Assembly (NCBI RefSeq): GCF_900115125.1
Contig: NZ_FOVJ01000006.1
Coordinates: 1-64,000, forward strand
Direction of reading: 5' to 3'
Origin: Nitrosospira briensis
Lineage (GTDB): Bacteria; Pseudomonadota; Gammaproteobacteria; Burkholderiales; Nitrosomonadaceae
Length of the DNA stretch: 64,000 nucleotides
This document shows positions 1-7,552 of the stretch, piece by piece; positions within the stretch are counted from its first letter, which is position 1; each line of letters begins with the position of its first letter. The translations under genes were made by a program, and so were the position numbers. The notes under the pieces were generated by a model. That model did no database searches. It was not told the origin of the DNA and saw only the letters and a list, made by a program, of their open reading frames with translations.

Positions 1-105
1 AGGTGAAAATCATGCCGGAAATTCTACTTTTAAACGATGCTGTTTATTGGGGTAGGGTCAGGGGATTACCGGAGGATCCAAGCAATATTCAAGGCGGAGC
101 GATTA

Positions 106-353
106 AGGCGACAGCCTGATGCTGACTGGCCCAATTAGCCTTGGCCGAATGGTGGGGCCTTTCGGCTTCGATTGTGAAAACAGGATACAGAGTCTAAAGA
201 CAGGGCCGAAAACTAACCCTACCATTTTCGACAACCAGAATTTTCGAGACCAGAATAAATTTATTGCGGCCGGGAAAAGCGTCGGATATGTCCGAGAAAA
301 TGGGATTCTTTGATAATTTTCGCTCGATGATGGTCAGTTGCCCCGGCTCATAG
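106..353 (+). pseudogene. Broken beta/gamma-crystallin-like gene remnant
   Basis: This is a degenerate copy of the crystallin-like gene at 18121-18564. Homology begins abruptly at about 106, inside the GDSLMLTG segment of the intact protein, so the first third including the start is missing. The frame runs to about 278 and is then broken by a small deletion: the intact copy reads SVADMSEKMG, while here two bases are lost, so the correct tail (DMSEKMGFF to SCPGS) continues in another frame to a TAG at 351-353. The bases just before it (about 72-104) read EDPSNIQGGAI and resemble the 3' end of the gene at 16525-16893 (EDPSDIQGGPI). The piece therefore looks like a mosaic left by a rearranged duplication. 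It is unlikely to make a product. Confidence 0.75.
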
Positions 354-545
354 CTTGGCTCGCAAACGCAGTAATTAAAAGCATTTCCGCACCATATCAT
401 TCGCCCTCGATGAGGAGAACCGGTTTATGCCGGCAACTACTTTTCTTCACGCAGGTTGGCATTCAATAGATACCCGATGGCTTTTTGATCCAGTACGGTT
501 ATTGAGTTTCGCGACGCAGTAATGCAATAGAGGCCTGACTATTGA

Positions 546-1088
546 CTATTTGCCTGCCGCTTTTACATCTGTAAGGCTGGGGGAAGAAACACTCCGGGCA
601 TCTTTCCCCACGACACTGAATGATCCATCCGTTTCCAGCACAACCGCTTCTACAGCTTCCAGGTCACGAAATCCGGCCGCCCGGACTGCTGCTCGAACTT
701 CATCCTCTGTAACGCGAGCATACCGTAACGCCGCCGCAAGAAACCTGCCGCGGAGAAGCAGTACGTGAGGTTCCCCGGTGGCTAGTCTGCGCACCCAACG
801 CACCCTTACGCTAGACCAGGTGACGATGAATTGCATCCCGATCAGTAAGGCAAAGGCGAGCGCACCCTCGGCCAGCGCAACATCCTTGTTGAGCAGGATG
901 GTTGCCAGAGTCGAGCCAAGGGCAACAGTCACAACCAAGTCAAACGCATTCATCTTCGATAACGTGCGCTTTCCCGATATCCGCAAGAAGATGACCAGCG
1001 TGACATAAGCCAGCACTCCGACGATTAGCGTGCGACTCAAGTTATCCCATCCGTGGAAGAAGAGATGCTCCAGCTTGATTTCAGTCAT
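546..1088 (-). CDS. DUF421 (YetF/YcaP-like) membrane protein
   Basis: Predicted inner-membrane protein of about 180 residues of the DUF421 family. Two or three hydrophobic segments fill the first half (TLIVGVLAYVTLVIFL, then ALAEGALAFALLIGMQFI), joined by the family signature RISGKRTLSKMNAFDLVVTVALGST. A soluble C-terminal domain follows (EPHVLLLRGRF, then EDEVRAAVRAAGF). A longer frame runs up to 1214 but would overlap the MscS gene. The ATG at 1086-1088 has a purine-rich ribosome site (AAGGGAAAGAGG) and fits the family start, so it is preferred. The gene lies just downstream of the MscS gene on the same strand. No molecular activity is established for the family. Confidence 0.85.
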   Translation of the reverse strand: MTEIKLEHLFFHGWDNLSRTLIVGVLAYVTLVIFLRISGKRTLSKMNAFDLVVTVALGSTLATILLNKDVALAEGALAFALLIGMQFIVTWSSVRVRWVRRLATGEPHVLLLRGRFLAAALRYARVTEDEVRAAVRAAGFRDLEAVEAVVLETDGSFSVVGKDARSVSSPSLTDVKAAGK

Positions 1089-1146
1089 TGCCTCTTTCCC
1101 TTCTAGCAGATCAGCTTCGACCGCGATTCTTGCCTGCACCACGAGA

Positions 1147-2124
1147 CTAAGTTTGTTGCTTGATACGAACCAGCGGCGAACCGACGATTTCATACGTCGA
1201 CGAGGCGATGTCAATGCCCGCCTCCTCCAACGCCCTCAAAATGTCCCTGCTCATCTGATCCTTTAATTCTCGAATGCCATGATCCTCGGCGATGAAGCGA
1301 ACGGTTAGTTCCAGCCAATTATCTGTCAAGCGATAATATACCTTCGGTTTCATGTCTGCCGACTTCATAAAATAGCGCCGTTGCATCTCCTGGAGCGCCT
1401 CCTGGCCAAGAGAGCTGAGGGAAACGGTTCGCCTGTCGGCCACGTCCAGCAGAATGCGTTCGGCACGGTCACGATCCGCATTAAACCTGATCGGAACACT
1501 CATTTCTTCCCAAAGATACGGAAATTCCCTGGTGTAGTTGTAAACCGGCTCATCGAAAATACGTGCGTTACTGACGGTGACGACGCGGCCCGTATACTGG
1601 CGGCTTTGAACCCACATCGCGGGATCAGCCTTTTGTACGGGTGGTGGCTGACCCATTTCCATGATTGTGGTTTGCATAAACCCCAAAGCGATGACGTCCC
1701 CGCGCACCCCGCCCATTGTGATGCGGTCGCCGACGTTAAAAGTTTTTCCGCGCAGGATGATGAAATAGCCAGCCACGGCAGTAACCGCCTTTTGCAAAGC
1801 GAACGCCAAACCGGCGGTAACAAGTCCGATCCCGGTCGCCAGTCGCGTCGGGTCATCGAACCAGATGGAAACAAGGCCAAGGATGAGGAGCAAGCCTGTG
1901 CCGAGCGCAATGCCTTGTCGAATCCAGAACGTCAAGCGCTCATCCCGGCCATGCAAAGCATGAGATATGAAGCTTCGGAGGAGCTTTCCGAGGAGAAGTA
2001 TGAGCGCGATAAAAACGAGGGTAAAGAGGAGCTTTATGCCGTTCTCGGCATTGACTCCAACCAGGCGGACGCCGAGTATCTCCACCGCGCGGTTAGGCCC
2101 GACCAACCTGATAATGTTTTCCAA
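1147..2124 (-). CDS. Small-conductance mechanosensitive channel, MscS family
   Basis: MscS-type channel of 325 residues, close to the size of small MscS homologues. Three hydrophobic segments (about residues 29-50, 66-88 and 95-123) end in a glycine/alanine-rich pore-type helix (LVTAGLAFALQKAVTAVAGY). A beta-domain follows (GKTFNVGDRITMGGVRGDVI). The C-terminal part carries long family-specific loops (WVQSRQYTGRVVTVSNARIF). It should release solutes on hypo-osmotic shock from the inner membrane. A close paralogue lies at 17013-17993, with roughly four in five residues identical by eye and most divergence after the first helix and in the last ten residues. It may be transcribed with the DUF421 gene below it. 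Confidence 0.9.
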   Translation of the reverse strand: MENIIRLVGPNRAVEILGVRLVGVNAENGIKLLFTLVFIALILLLGKLLRSFISHALHGRDERLTFWIRQGIALGTGLLLILGLVSIWFDDPTRLATGIGLVTAGLAFALQKAVTAVAGYFIILRGKTFNVGDRITMGGVRGDVIALGFMQTTIMEMGQPPPVQKADPAMWVQSRQYTGRVVTVSNARIFDEPVYNYTREFPYLWEEMSVPIRFNADRDRAERILLDVADRRTVSLSSLGQEALQEMQRRYFMKSADMKPKVYYRLTDNWLELTVRFIAEDHGIRELKDQMSRDILRALEEAGIDIASSTYEIVGSPLVRIKQQT

Positions 2125-2550
2125 AAGCGTATCCTTCAGCGCGGATAATGCTCTAGTAACGCAAGTTATTGCCTTGATTGATGCACCGCATCTACGTCAT
2201 CGCCTGAGACACTAGATACTATAACATCAAAAAAATTATCAGTATTTTCAGTTATTGCAAGCGTCTTGCCGTCTACTCTGAATGCCCGATACAGGAGTAA
2301 TGCTAGGGCCCTTGCGCGTTACTGTTTCTGTTCCCTATCGAACAGACCCCGGCTGTTGGCAGGTCTAGGATAACAAAAACTTATGCCTCGAGCTCTTTCC
2401 TCCCAGCTTTGGCTCAGCCCCGACCACCTTTGCTTGCTTGTCGCCTGATCGCCGTCACCCTCTTACGATGCGAGCTTGAGGAATCATCGGAAGCTGCTCC
2501 TCCTTTGAGTCATTCTATTATTTCCGAGTAATTTGGATTTAATCCCGCAT
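2125..2550. other. Intergenic region between divergent genes
   Basis: About 425 bases separate the divergent MscS and DUF748 genes. The stretch must hold both promoters, but I see no confident -35/-10 pair and no coding signal on either strand. The first bases still resemble the upstream flank of the second MscS gene near 18000. Confidence 0.4.
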
Positions 2551-5500
2551 ATGAAAAGGATTATTGCTCACACCGCTTTCCGAAGATCAGTAGGGGTTGC
2601 TTCCGTTTTGCTGTTTGTTTACACCTTGGCTGGTTTTCTTGCTTTGCCATATTGGCTCGAACGTGCCCTTCCGAATTATCTGGAACAGCGTGTGGGACAG
2701 GATGCAAGGGTGGGCGATATCCGCATCAATCCCTATCTATTCACTGTTGAGATATCCGACTTTAAGCTTGGGGAAACCGCCAAGAACGCCTTGGTGAAGT
2801 TTAGGCGGCTTTATATTGACTTCGAGTTATCGAGCATTTTCACCCGGGACTGGAGATTCGCCGACATCCGCACCGAAGGACTCGACCTGGCACTCGAAAT
2901 TGACCGCGAGGGCAGGCTAAATGTAACGGAGCTTATCGAACGTCTGGAGAGCCCTGAGGAGCCTCCGCAAACGCCGACGAGGATTCTTTTCGAGCATTTG
3001 GTGATAAGCAATGCGGCGATAAGCCTCAGTGACTTTTCGGGCGAGAAACCGGTAGATACAGTCCTTTCCCCAATCAACATGGTTCTCACTGGCTTGAGCA
3101 CCATTCCGGATCAGGAAGGACAGTATGTCCTGCAAGCAAAATCGGGGAGCGGTAGTTCTCTCGCATGGAAGGGGAACATTACCTTGTATCCATTGGCTTC
3201 AAGCGGCCACTTGGCGCTGCATGAACTCAAGCTGGCCGATATATGGCAGTTTTTTCGCGAGAAATTGCAAATAGCCAAGCCGCTGGGAGAAATGGGTATC
3301 AAGGCAAGTTACGATTTTTCCTACAAGCAGGAAAAGGCCTCGCTCGACTTGAGCAAGATTACGATACAGCTGTCCAACCTCGCCGTCACTCAGACGGACA
3401 GTCGCCAGTCGCTGATTGAGCTGCGCAGCGTACACATTGATGATGCTCGTTTTTCCCTTGACGACAAGGAAATTACGATCCCGGTTTTTGGCCTTTCCGA
3501 CGGAAGGATGAGTGCCAGTCGTGCAAGCGATGGGCAGATGAGTTGGCAAAGCGCGCTGAAAAAACCGCCAGCGACAGTGGACCCAGGTACCGACTCCCGC
3601 AGTGATCATGCCAGTGATTCTGATTTGGCTGGGAGGCACATCTTGCCATGGAAAATGCATATTGAGCACGTGGATCTTAAAAACGTTGCGCTTGCTTACG
3701 CAGATCACACCCTGTCGCCACCACTGGCTTTTAGGGTTGGCAACCTGGGCAGCAAATTTACGCTGGACGTGAGCAATGTAATGGAGGCTCCACAAGTGGC
3801 GGCACAAGCCGTTCAACTATCAATCGAGGATGTCGCAATTTTGTCCGTTTCCAGTGATGCTGCCCCACTCGCAACGTTGGGAACTTTCGAATTGAGCGGT
3901 GGCAGCCTTAATACTGAAGCCCAGAACATCATGGCTGAGAGCATTAACGTAAGCGGAGGGGGCATCACATTAACCCGGGGCTTCGACGGTCCCGACGGCT
4001 TGTTACGCCTAGTGGCGGTCGAAGGGCCAAAAAAAAATTCGCAATCCCATTCTTCCATGGACCCCGCCTTCACAGAAAGCGTGGGGCGCGCCTGGAAATA
4101 CCGGATTGGCTCCCTGGAACTGAAGCAATTCAGCGCGCAGCTTACCGACGAGACTTACAAGCCTGCGGTCGCCTATGATGTCGACGCTATCTCTGTGGCG
4201 GCAGAAAATATTGATAACTCTGTTGAAAAACCTGTCGTTTTTACCGCCAAAATGCAAGTCAATGGCAAAGGAGTCATCAACGGCAGCGGTAGCGCTCAAC
4301 AGGATTTCAAGCAAGCGAGTGTCAAACTCGATGCCAATGTGCCGCTTGAACCTTTGCGGGGAGTGGTGGCGCGCTATGCGGCGGCCAGCCTTGCATCCGG
4401 CCGCCTCGTCGCCGCGACCGAGATTGATTATCACGCTGGCGCCGCTCCGGAAATAACGGCAGCAGGTAGCGCGAGCATTCAGGACTTTCAGTTAAATGAG
4501 ACTGACACCAACGAGCGGCTGATCGCATGGAAAGCGCTCATGGCCCAGAAGTTCAACCTGAGCCTTGGTCCGAACCGTCTTTCGATCAGGGAAGTCCACC
4601 TTCACGAACCCGCCGTGAAGGTGGCCATTGACGAGGAAATGAATATGAATCTTGCCCAAGTGCTGAAAAACAATGCCGAGGCGAAGCATCCATCTAAAGG
4701 CCAGACACGTGAAGTGCTGCCAGAGACGGCAGGAAGAAACCAGAAGGACATCTTGTTTCCCGCAGAAATCGCCCAGGTGCGGATTGAGCAGGGCTCGCTC
4801 GACTTCGCTGACAAGAGCCTTATTTTGCCTTTCTCGACTCATGTAACCAGGCTCGAAGGTATTGTCGCAGGAATTTCAACCGCACCCCAAAGCCGTGCGG
4901 AAATCAGATTAAGCGGGCAGGTAGAGGACTATGGGGAAGCGAAGGCTGCAGGAACGCTATTAACAAGAGACCCCAAAAAATTCCTGGATATTGAGGCAAA
5001 TTTTGAAAATATAAAAATGCCTCCCCTTTCGCCATACTCCGCCACCTTTGCCGGACGTAGGATCGCAGCGGGCAAGCTTTGGCTTACGCTGCATTACAAG
5101 ATTGCGAAGGGCAGGCTGCTGGGCGAGAACAAGATAATGCTCGCAGATTTCAAGCTGGGCGAGCGGGTGGAGGCATCCGAAGCACTCGACCTCCCCCTTG
5201 ACCTTGCAATTGCGCTATTGAAGGGGCCAAATGACAGGATAAACCTTGCGGTGCCTGTGAGAGGGGATGTGGGTAGTCCCAGTTTTGATTATGGCTTGGT
5301 TATACGTACTGCACTGGCAACCACGGTGCGCCGCATCGTTACTTCTCCATTCCGGCTCCTTGCACGTCTCGCGGGTTCGGAGGATACGGAGGAACTGAGA
5401 AGAGTGGAGTTCGAGCCTGGCAGAGATGATATAGAACCCTCCCAGCGCGAGCAACTGGATATCCTTGCCGAGGCGATTAAACAACGGCCTGAAGTCTCGC

Positions 5501-6024
5501 TAGTGGTACACGGGCCATATGATGTCAAGCTCGATGGAAGAAGTCTGCGGCGCCAGTATGTGCGTCGAGACGTTTTGGCCGAGGCGGATATCCTCATCGA
5601 GGCGGGCGAAGACCCGGACTTCATTGCTTTTGGAAACGCCGATATACAAAAGGCCCTGGAGAAATTGCTTGCCAGGCGGTCAGAAGGTGGTGCTGCTGAA
5701 TTCTCTGAAACATACGAGAAACGGACAGGGAGGGAACCTGATCGGGTTAATCCGCTCCTCGGGTTGTTTGGTCGGGGCAGCAAGGACCGAGAGTTCTACG
5801 AGGCCATGTTCGATCGCCTGGTCGAACTCGAGCCATTACCTGGGGGCGAGTTGGAAGCGCTAGGAGCAAGCCGCGCGAGATCGATCACCGAGGCCCTGCG
5901 AAGAGCTGGTGTGGACACCAAGCAAGTTACCATCGGAGACATAGAGGCTGTCACCGGCAAGCCAGGAGAGGCCATCGTAGCGGAGCTGTCACTAAGTACA
6001 GCACCTGTCGAAAACGGACGATGA
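2551..6024 (+). CDS. DUF748 (AsmA-like) giant envelope protein
   Basis: Very large protein of about 1157 residues with one N-terminal membrane anchor (VGVASVLLFVYTLAGFLALPYW). Long repetitive beta-rich AsmA/DUF748-type segments follow, for example RINPYLFTVEISDFKLGE near the start and FKLGERVEASEALDLPLDLA near residue 880. The C-terminal region resembles an OmpA-like domain (VEFEPGRDDIEPSQREQLDILAEAI). DUF748 proteins belong with the AsmA/bridge-like group linked to the inner-outer membrane interface; lipid transport is the family-level hypothesis. The frame opens at a TTG at 2533, but the ATG at 2551 begins MKRIIAHTAF and is the more usual start. Neither start has a strong ribosome site. The gene stands alone. 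Confidence 0.85.
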   Translation: MKRIIAHTAFRRSVGVASVLLFVYTLAGFLALPYWLERALPNYLEQRVGQDARVGDIRINPYLFTVEISDFKLGETAKNALVKFRRLYIDFELSSIFTRDWRFADIRTEGLDLALEIDREGRLNVTELIERLESPEEPPQTPTRILFEHLVISNAAISLSDFSGEKPVDTVLSPINMVLTGLSTIPDQEGQYVLQAKSGSGSSLAWKGNITLYPLASSGHLALHELKLADIWQFFREKLQIAKPLGEMGIKASYDFSYKQEKASLDLSKITIQLSNLAVTQTDSRQSLIELRSVHIDDARFSLDDKEITIPVFGLSDGRMSASRASDGQMSWQSALKKPPATVDPGTDSRSDHASDSDLAGRHILPWKMHIEHVDLKNVALAYADHTLSPPLAFRVGNLGSKFTLDVSNVMEAPQVAAQAVQLSIEDVAILSVSSDAAPLATLGTFELSGGSLNTEAQNIMAESINVSGGGITLTRGFDGPDGLLRLVAVEGPKKNSQSHSSMDPAFTESVGRAWKYRIGSLELKQFSAQLTDETYKPAVAYDVDAISVAAENIDNSVEKPVVFTAKMQVNGKGVINGSGSAQQDFKQASVKLDANVPLEPLRGVVARYAAASLASGRLVAATEIDYHAGAAPEITAAGSASIQDFQLNETDTNERLIAWKALMAQKFNLSLGPNRLSIREVHLHEPAVKVAIDEEMNMNLAQVLKNNAEAKHPSKGQTREVLPETAGRNQKDILFPAEIAQVRIEQGSLDFADKSLILPFSTHVTRLEGIVAGISTAPQSRAEIRLSGQVEDYGEAKAAGTLLTRDPKKFLDIEANFENIKMPPLSPYSATFAGRRIAAGKLWLTLHYKIAKGRLLGENKIMLADFKLGERVEASEALDLPLDLAIALLKGPNDRINLAVPVRGDVGSPSFDYGLVIRTALATTVRRIVTSPFRLLARLAGSEDTEELRRVEFEPGRDDIEPSQREQLDILAEAIKQRPEVSLVVHGPYDVKLDGRSLRRQYVRRDVLAEADILIEAGEDPDFIAFGNADIQKALEKLLARRSEGGAAEFSETYEKRTGREPDRVNPLLGLFGRGSKDREFYEAMFDRLVELEPLPGGELEALGASRARSITEALRRAGVDTKQVTIGDIEAVTGKPGEAIVAELSLSTAPVENGR

Positions 6025-6109
6025 GGATTGTAAAAAAAGCTTGCTTTTCCCGTCGTCTTTTAATGTTTACAGTTAAGCTTTTATTGCTTGCCGGCTTGCC
6101 TATCGCTGC

Positions 6110-6703
6110 TTATTGCGGTGGATGAGCGGCGGGCGGCATGTATTCCAGTACCACCAGGCCCAGATGCTTGTTCAGGCCGAGTATGGGAATAATTGCACGA
6201 AAAATTTCATTGCCGACTTTTTCTAACTTGATTTCATTGGAATTCGGATCGACATCGGGATAAAGGCTGGAGAAGGTCTCGGCAAGCTTCTTGCGGTCGC
6301 TGGCAACGATCACCTTGCCGTCCGGCTTGGCCAGGACGGCGGATTTGAAGCCCCTCATTTGAACCAGTTGGCCAAAATACTGATCCACCTGGTTCAAGTT
6401 ACCTGCTATAAGCTCCCGACGAACGGCCCAGGCGAAGGGGATGCTGAACAGATTTAATGCTTCCTCGGCGCGGCGGTCATCCAACTGCTTTGCTTGTCCT
6501 ATCAGTTGAGCGTGCGCTTCTGCCTGTTGCGCCTCGACTTGGGCCAGTCTATTCTCCACCGCCTCCACAGCGGCTACTTTCCAGCCATACATGCCTACGG
6601 CTACAATCAACAGGGCAACAACCAGGCCCAGCATAATTTTTCGCTCTCGGCTCATACCTCTGGAGTTGCTGGCGGCAGTACTATTGTTTTCAAACTGGTC
6701 CAT
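6110..6703 (-). CDS. Membrane-anchored protein with Cache-like extracytoplasmic region
   Basis: Hypothetical protein of 197 residues. The ATG at 6701-6703 is chosen because AAGGAG lies just upstream; the frame is open further up. After a short polar N-terminus there is one membrane helix (IMLGLVVALLIVAVGMYGW), a coiled-coil-like stretch rich in A, E and Q (VEAVENRLAQVEAQQAEAHA), and a globular domain with a PDC/Cache-like pattern (FKSAVLAKPDGKVIVASD). It looks like a periplasmic sensory or adaptor domain without an output module. I do not recognise a named family. It is convergent with the DUF748 gene. Confidence 0.65.
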   Translation of the reverse strand: MDQFENNSTAASNSRGMSRERKIMLGLVVALLIVAVGMYGWKVAAVEAVENRLAQVEAQQAEAHAQLIGQAKQLDDRRAEEALNLFSIPFAWAVRRELIAGNLNQVDQYFGQLVQMRGFKSAVLAKPDGKVIVASDRKKLAETFSSLYPDVDPNSNEIKLEKVGNEIFRAIIPILGLNKHLGLVVLEYMPPAAHPPQ

Positions 6704-7159
6704 ATCAAGCTCCTTAGGTAGGTTTTTTTGACCAAAAGCCAACCCTAGGGGATGTTCGGGCCCTACTCCGTGCGATATACAACATTAACCGGAGGTCCTG
6801 AATAACCTGCGTGCTTTGCTGTGACGCTTGTATGGACTAAGCTGGAAGAGGAACAATTGGCAGGGCCGGCAACACGGGGTACGCGGGCCCCATCTTCCGC
6901 GTACGTGCGCGGGAAATGCTGTCCGCCCAGGTCAAAGGGCGGAGCGATCCCGAGTGGAATCGCAGCTATTCGTTCCAGCCTCCCCAGAACAAGGAGGGGG
7001 GCGATTAGTCAAGCCAGGCAACAGGGTAGTACGAAAGACCTGGATAAAGACGGCTTCATATCGCTGCCACCACTGCCAAGCTAAGTACTCCGACAAAAAC
7101 GGGTTGCCAAAGTGCAGATAGACTGCAATGGGCATAAATCATGATGATAGGGTTGGCAC
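6704..7159. other. Non-coding or unassigned stretch downstream of the oxidase operon
   Basis: About 450 bases between two minus-strand genes. Several short frames are open, including a minus-strand one at 6932-7135 that begins MPIAVYLHFGN and could encode a small hydrophobic peptide after the oxidase operon. It has no convincing ribosome site or homology that I can recognise, so it is not called. Confidence 0.35.
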
Positions 7160-7552
7160 TCAGCGCAACTGGTCACAGGCGGGCAGGATGACGGCGCCTA
7201 GACCCACATAAAACATTGCCAGAATCGAAAGCCCAGCCAGAATGCGCATGATGGTCACGATAAACCCCATCTGGTCCGCAGGGGGGTCGCCTCGCGCGAT
7301 CAGGGCGTGGACGAAACGGATACGGACAGCGCTAAAGCCAACGGCCGCAATGCACACCGCGGTTGCGAACAGAATGATGGTGACGACGGCGGCATTTCCC
7401 GCTGATCTGTCTTCACTCAGGTTTAACGCGCATAGCAGGGATTGGCTGCCATAGATCACGGTCAGATGCACGGACCAGACAATGGGACCAACCAGAATGA
7501 AGACCAGCGTGCCCATGCCCTGGAGATTGGACCTGGGTCCCATGCGCCTCAT
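7160..7552 (-). CDS. Small membrane protein of the oxidase operon
   Basis: Predicted membrane protein of 130 residues with three or four helices (GTLVFILVGPIVWSVHLTVI, AAVVTIILFATAVCIAAVGF, LAGLSILAMFYVGLGAVIL). Its ATG at 7550-7552 overlaps the coxAC stop in an ATGA arrangement, so translation is probably coupled. The reading frame is open far upstream, but that part is only a shadow of coxAC. Proteins of this kind occur at the end of caa3-type oxidase clusters without a defined role. A part in oxidase assembly or stability is inferred from position only. Confidence 0.75.
   Translation of the reverse strand: MRRMGPRSNLQGMGTLVFILVGPIVWSVHLTVIYGSQSLLCALNLSEDRSAGNAAVVTIILFATAVCIAAVGFSAVRIRFVHALIARGDPPADQMGFIVTIMRILAGLSILAMFYVGLGAVILPACDQLR

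Noticed and set aside
1381-2148. 255-codon plus-strand frame
   Set aside because: Lies opposite the MscS gene, which has clear homology; composition is explained by codon bias on the real strand.
3199-4842. Several minus-strand frames of 100-200 codons
   Set aside because: All are antisense to the DUF748 gene and have no family features or ribosome sites.
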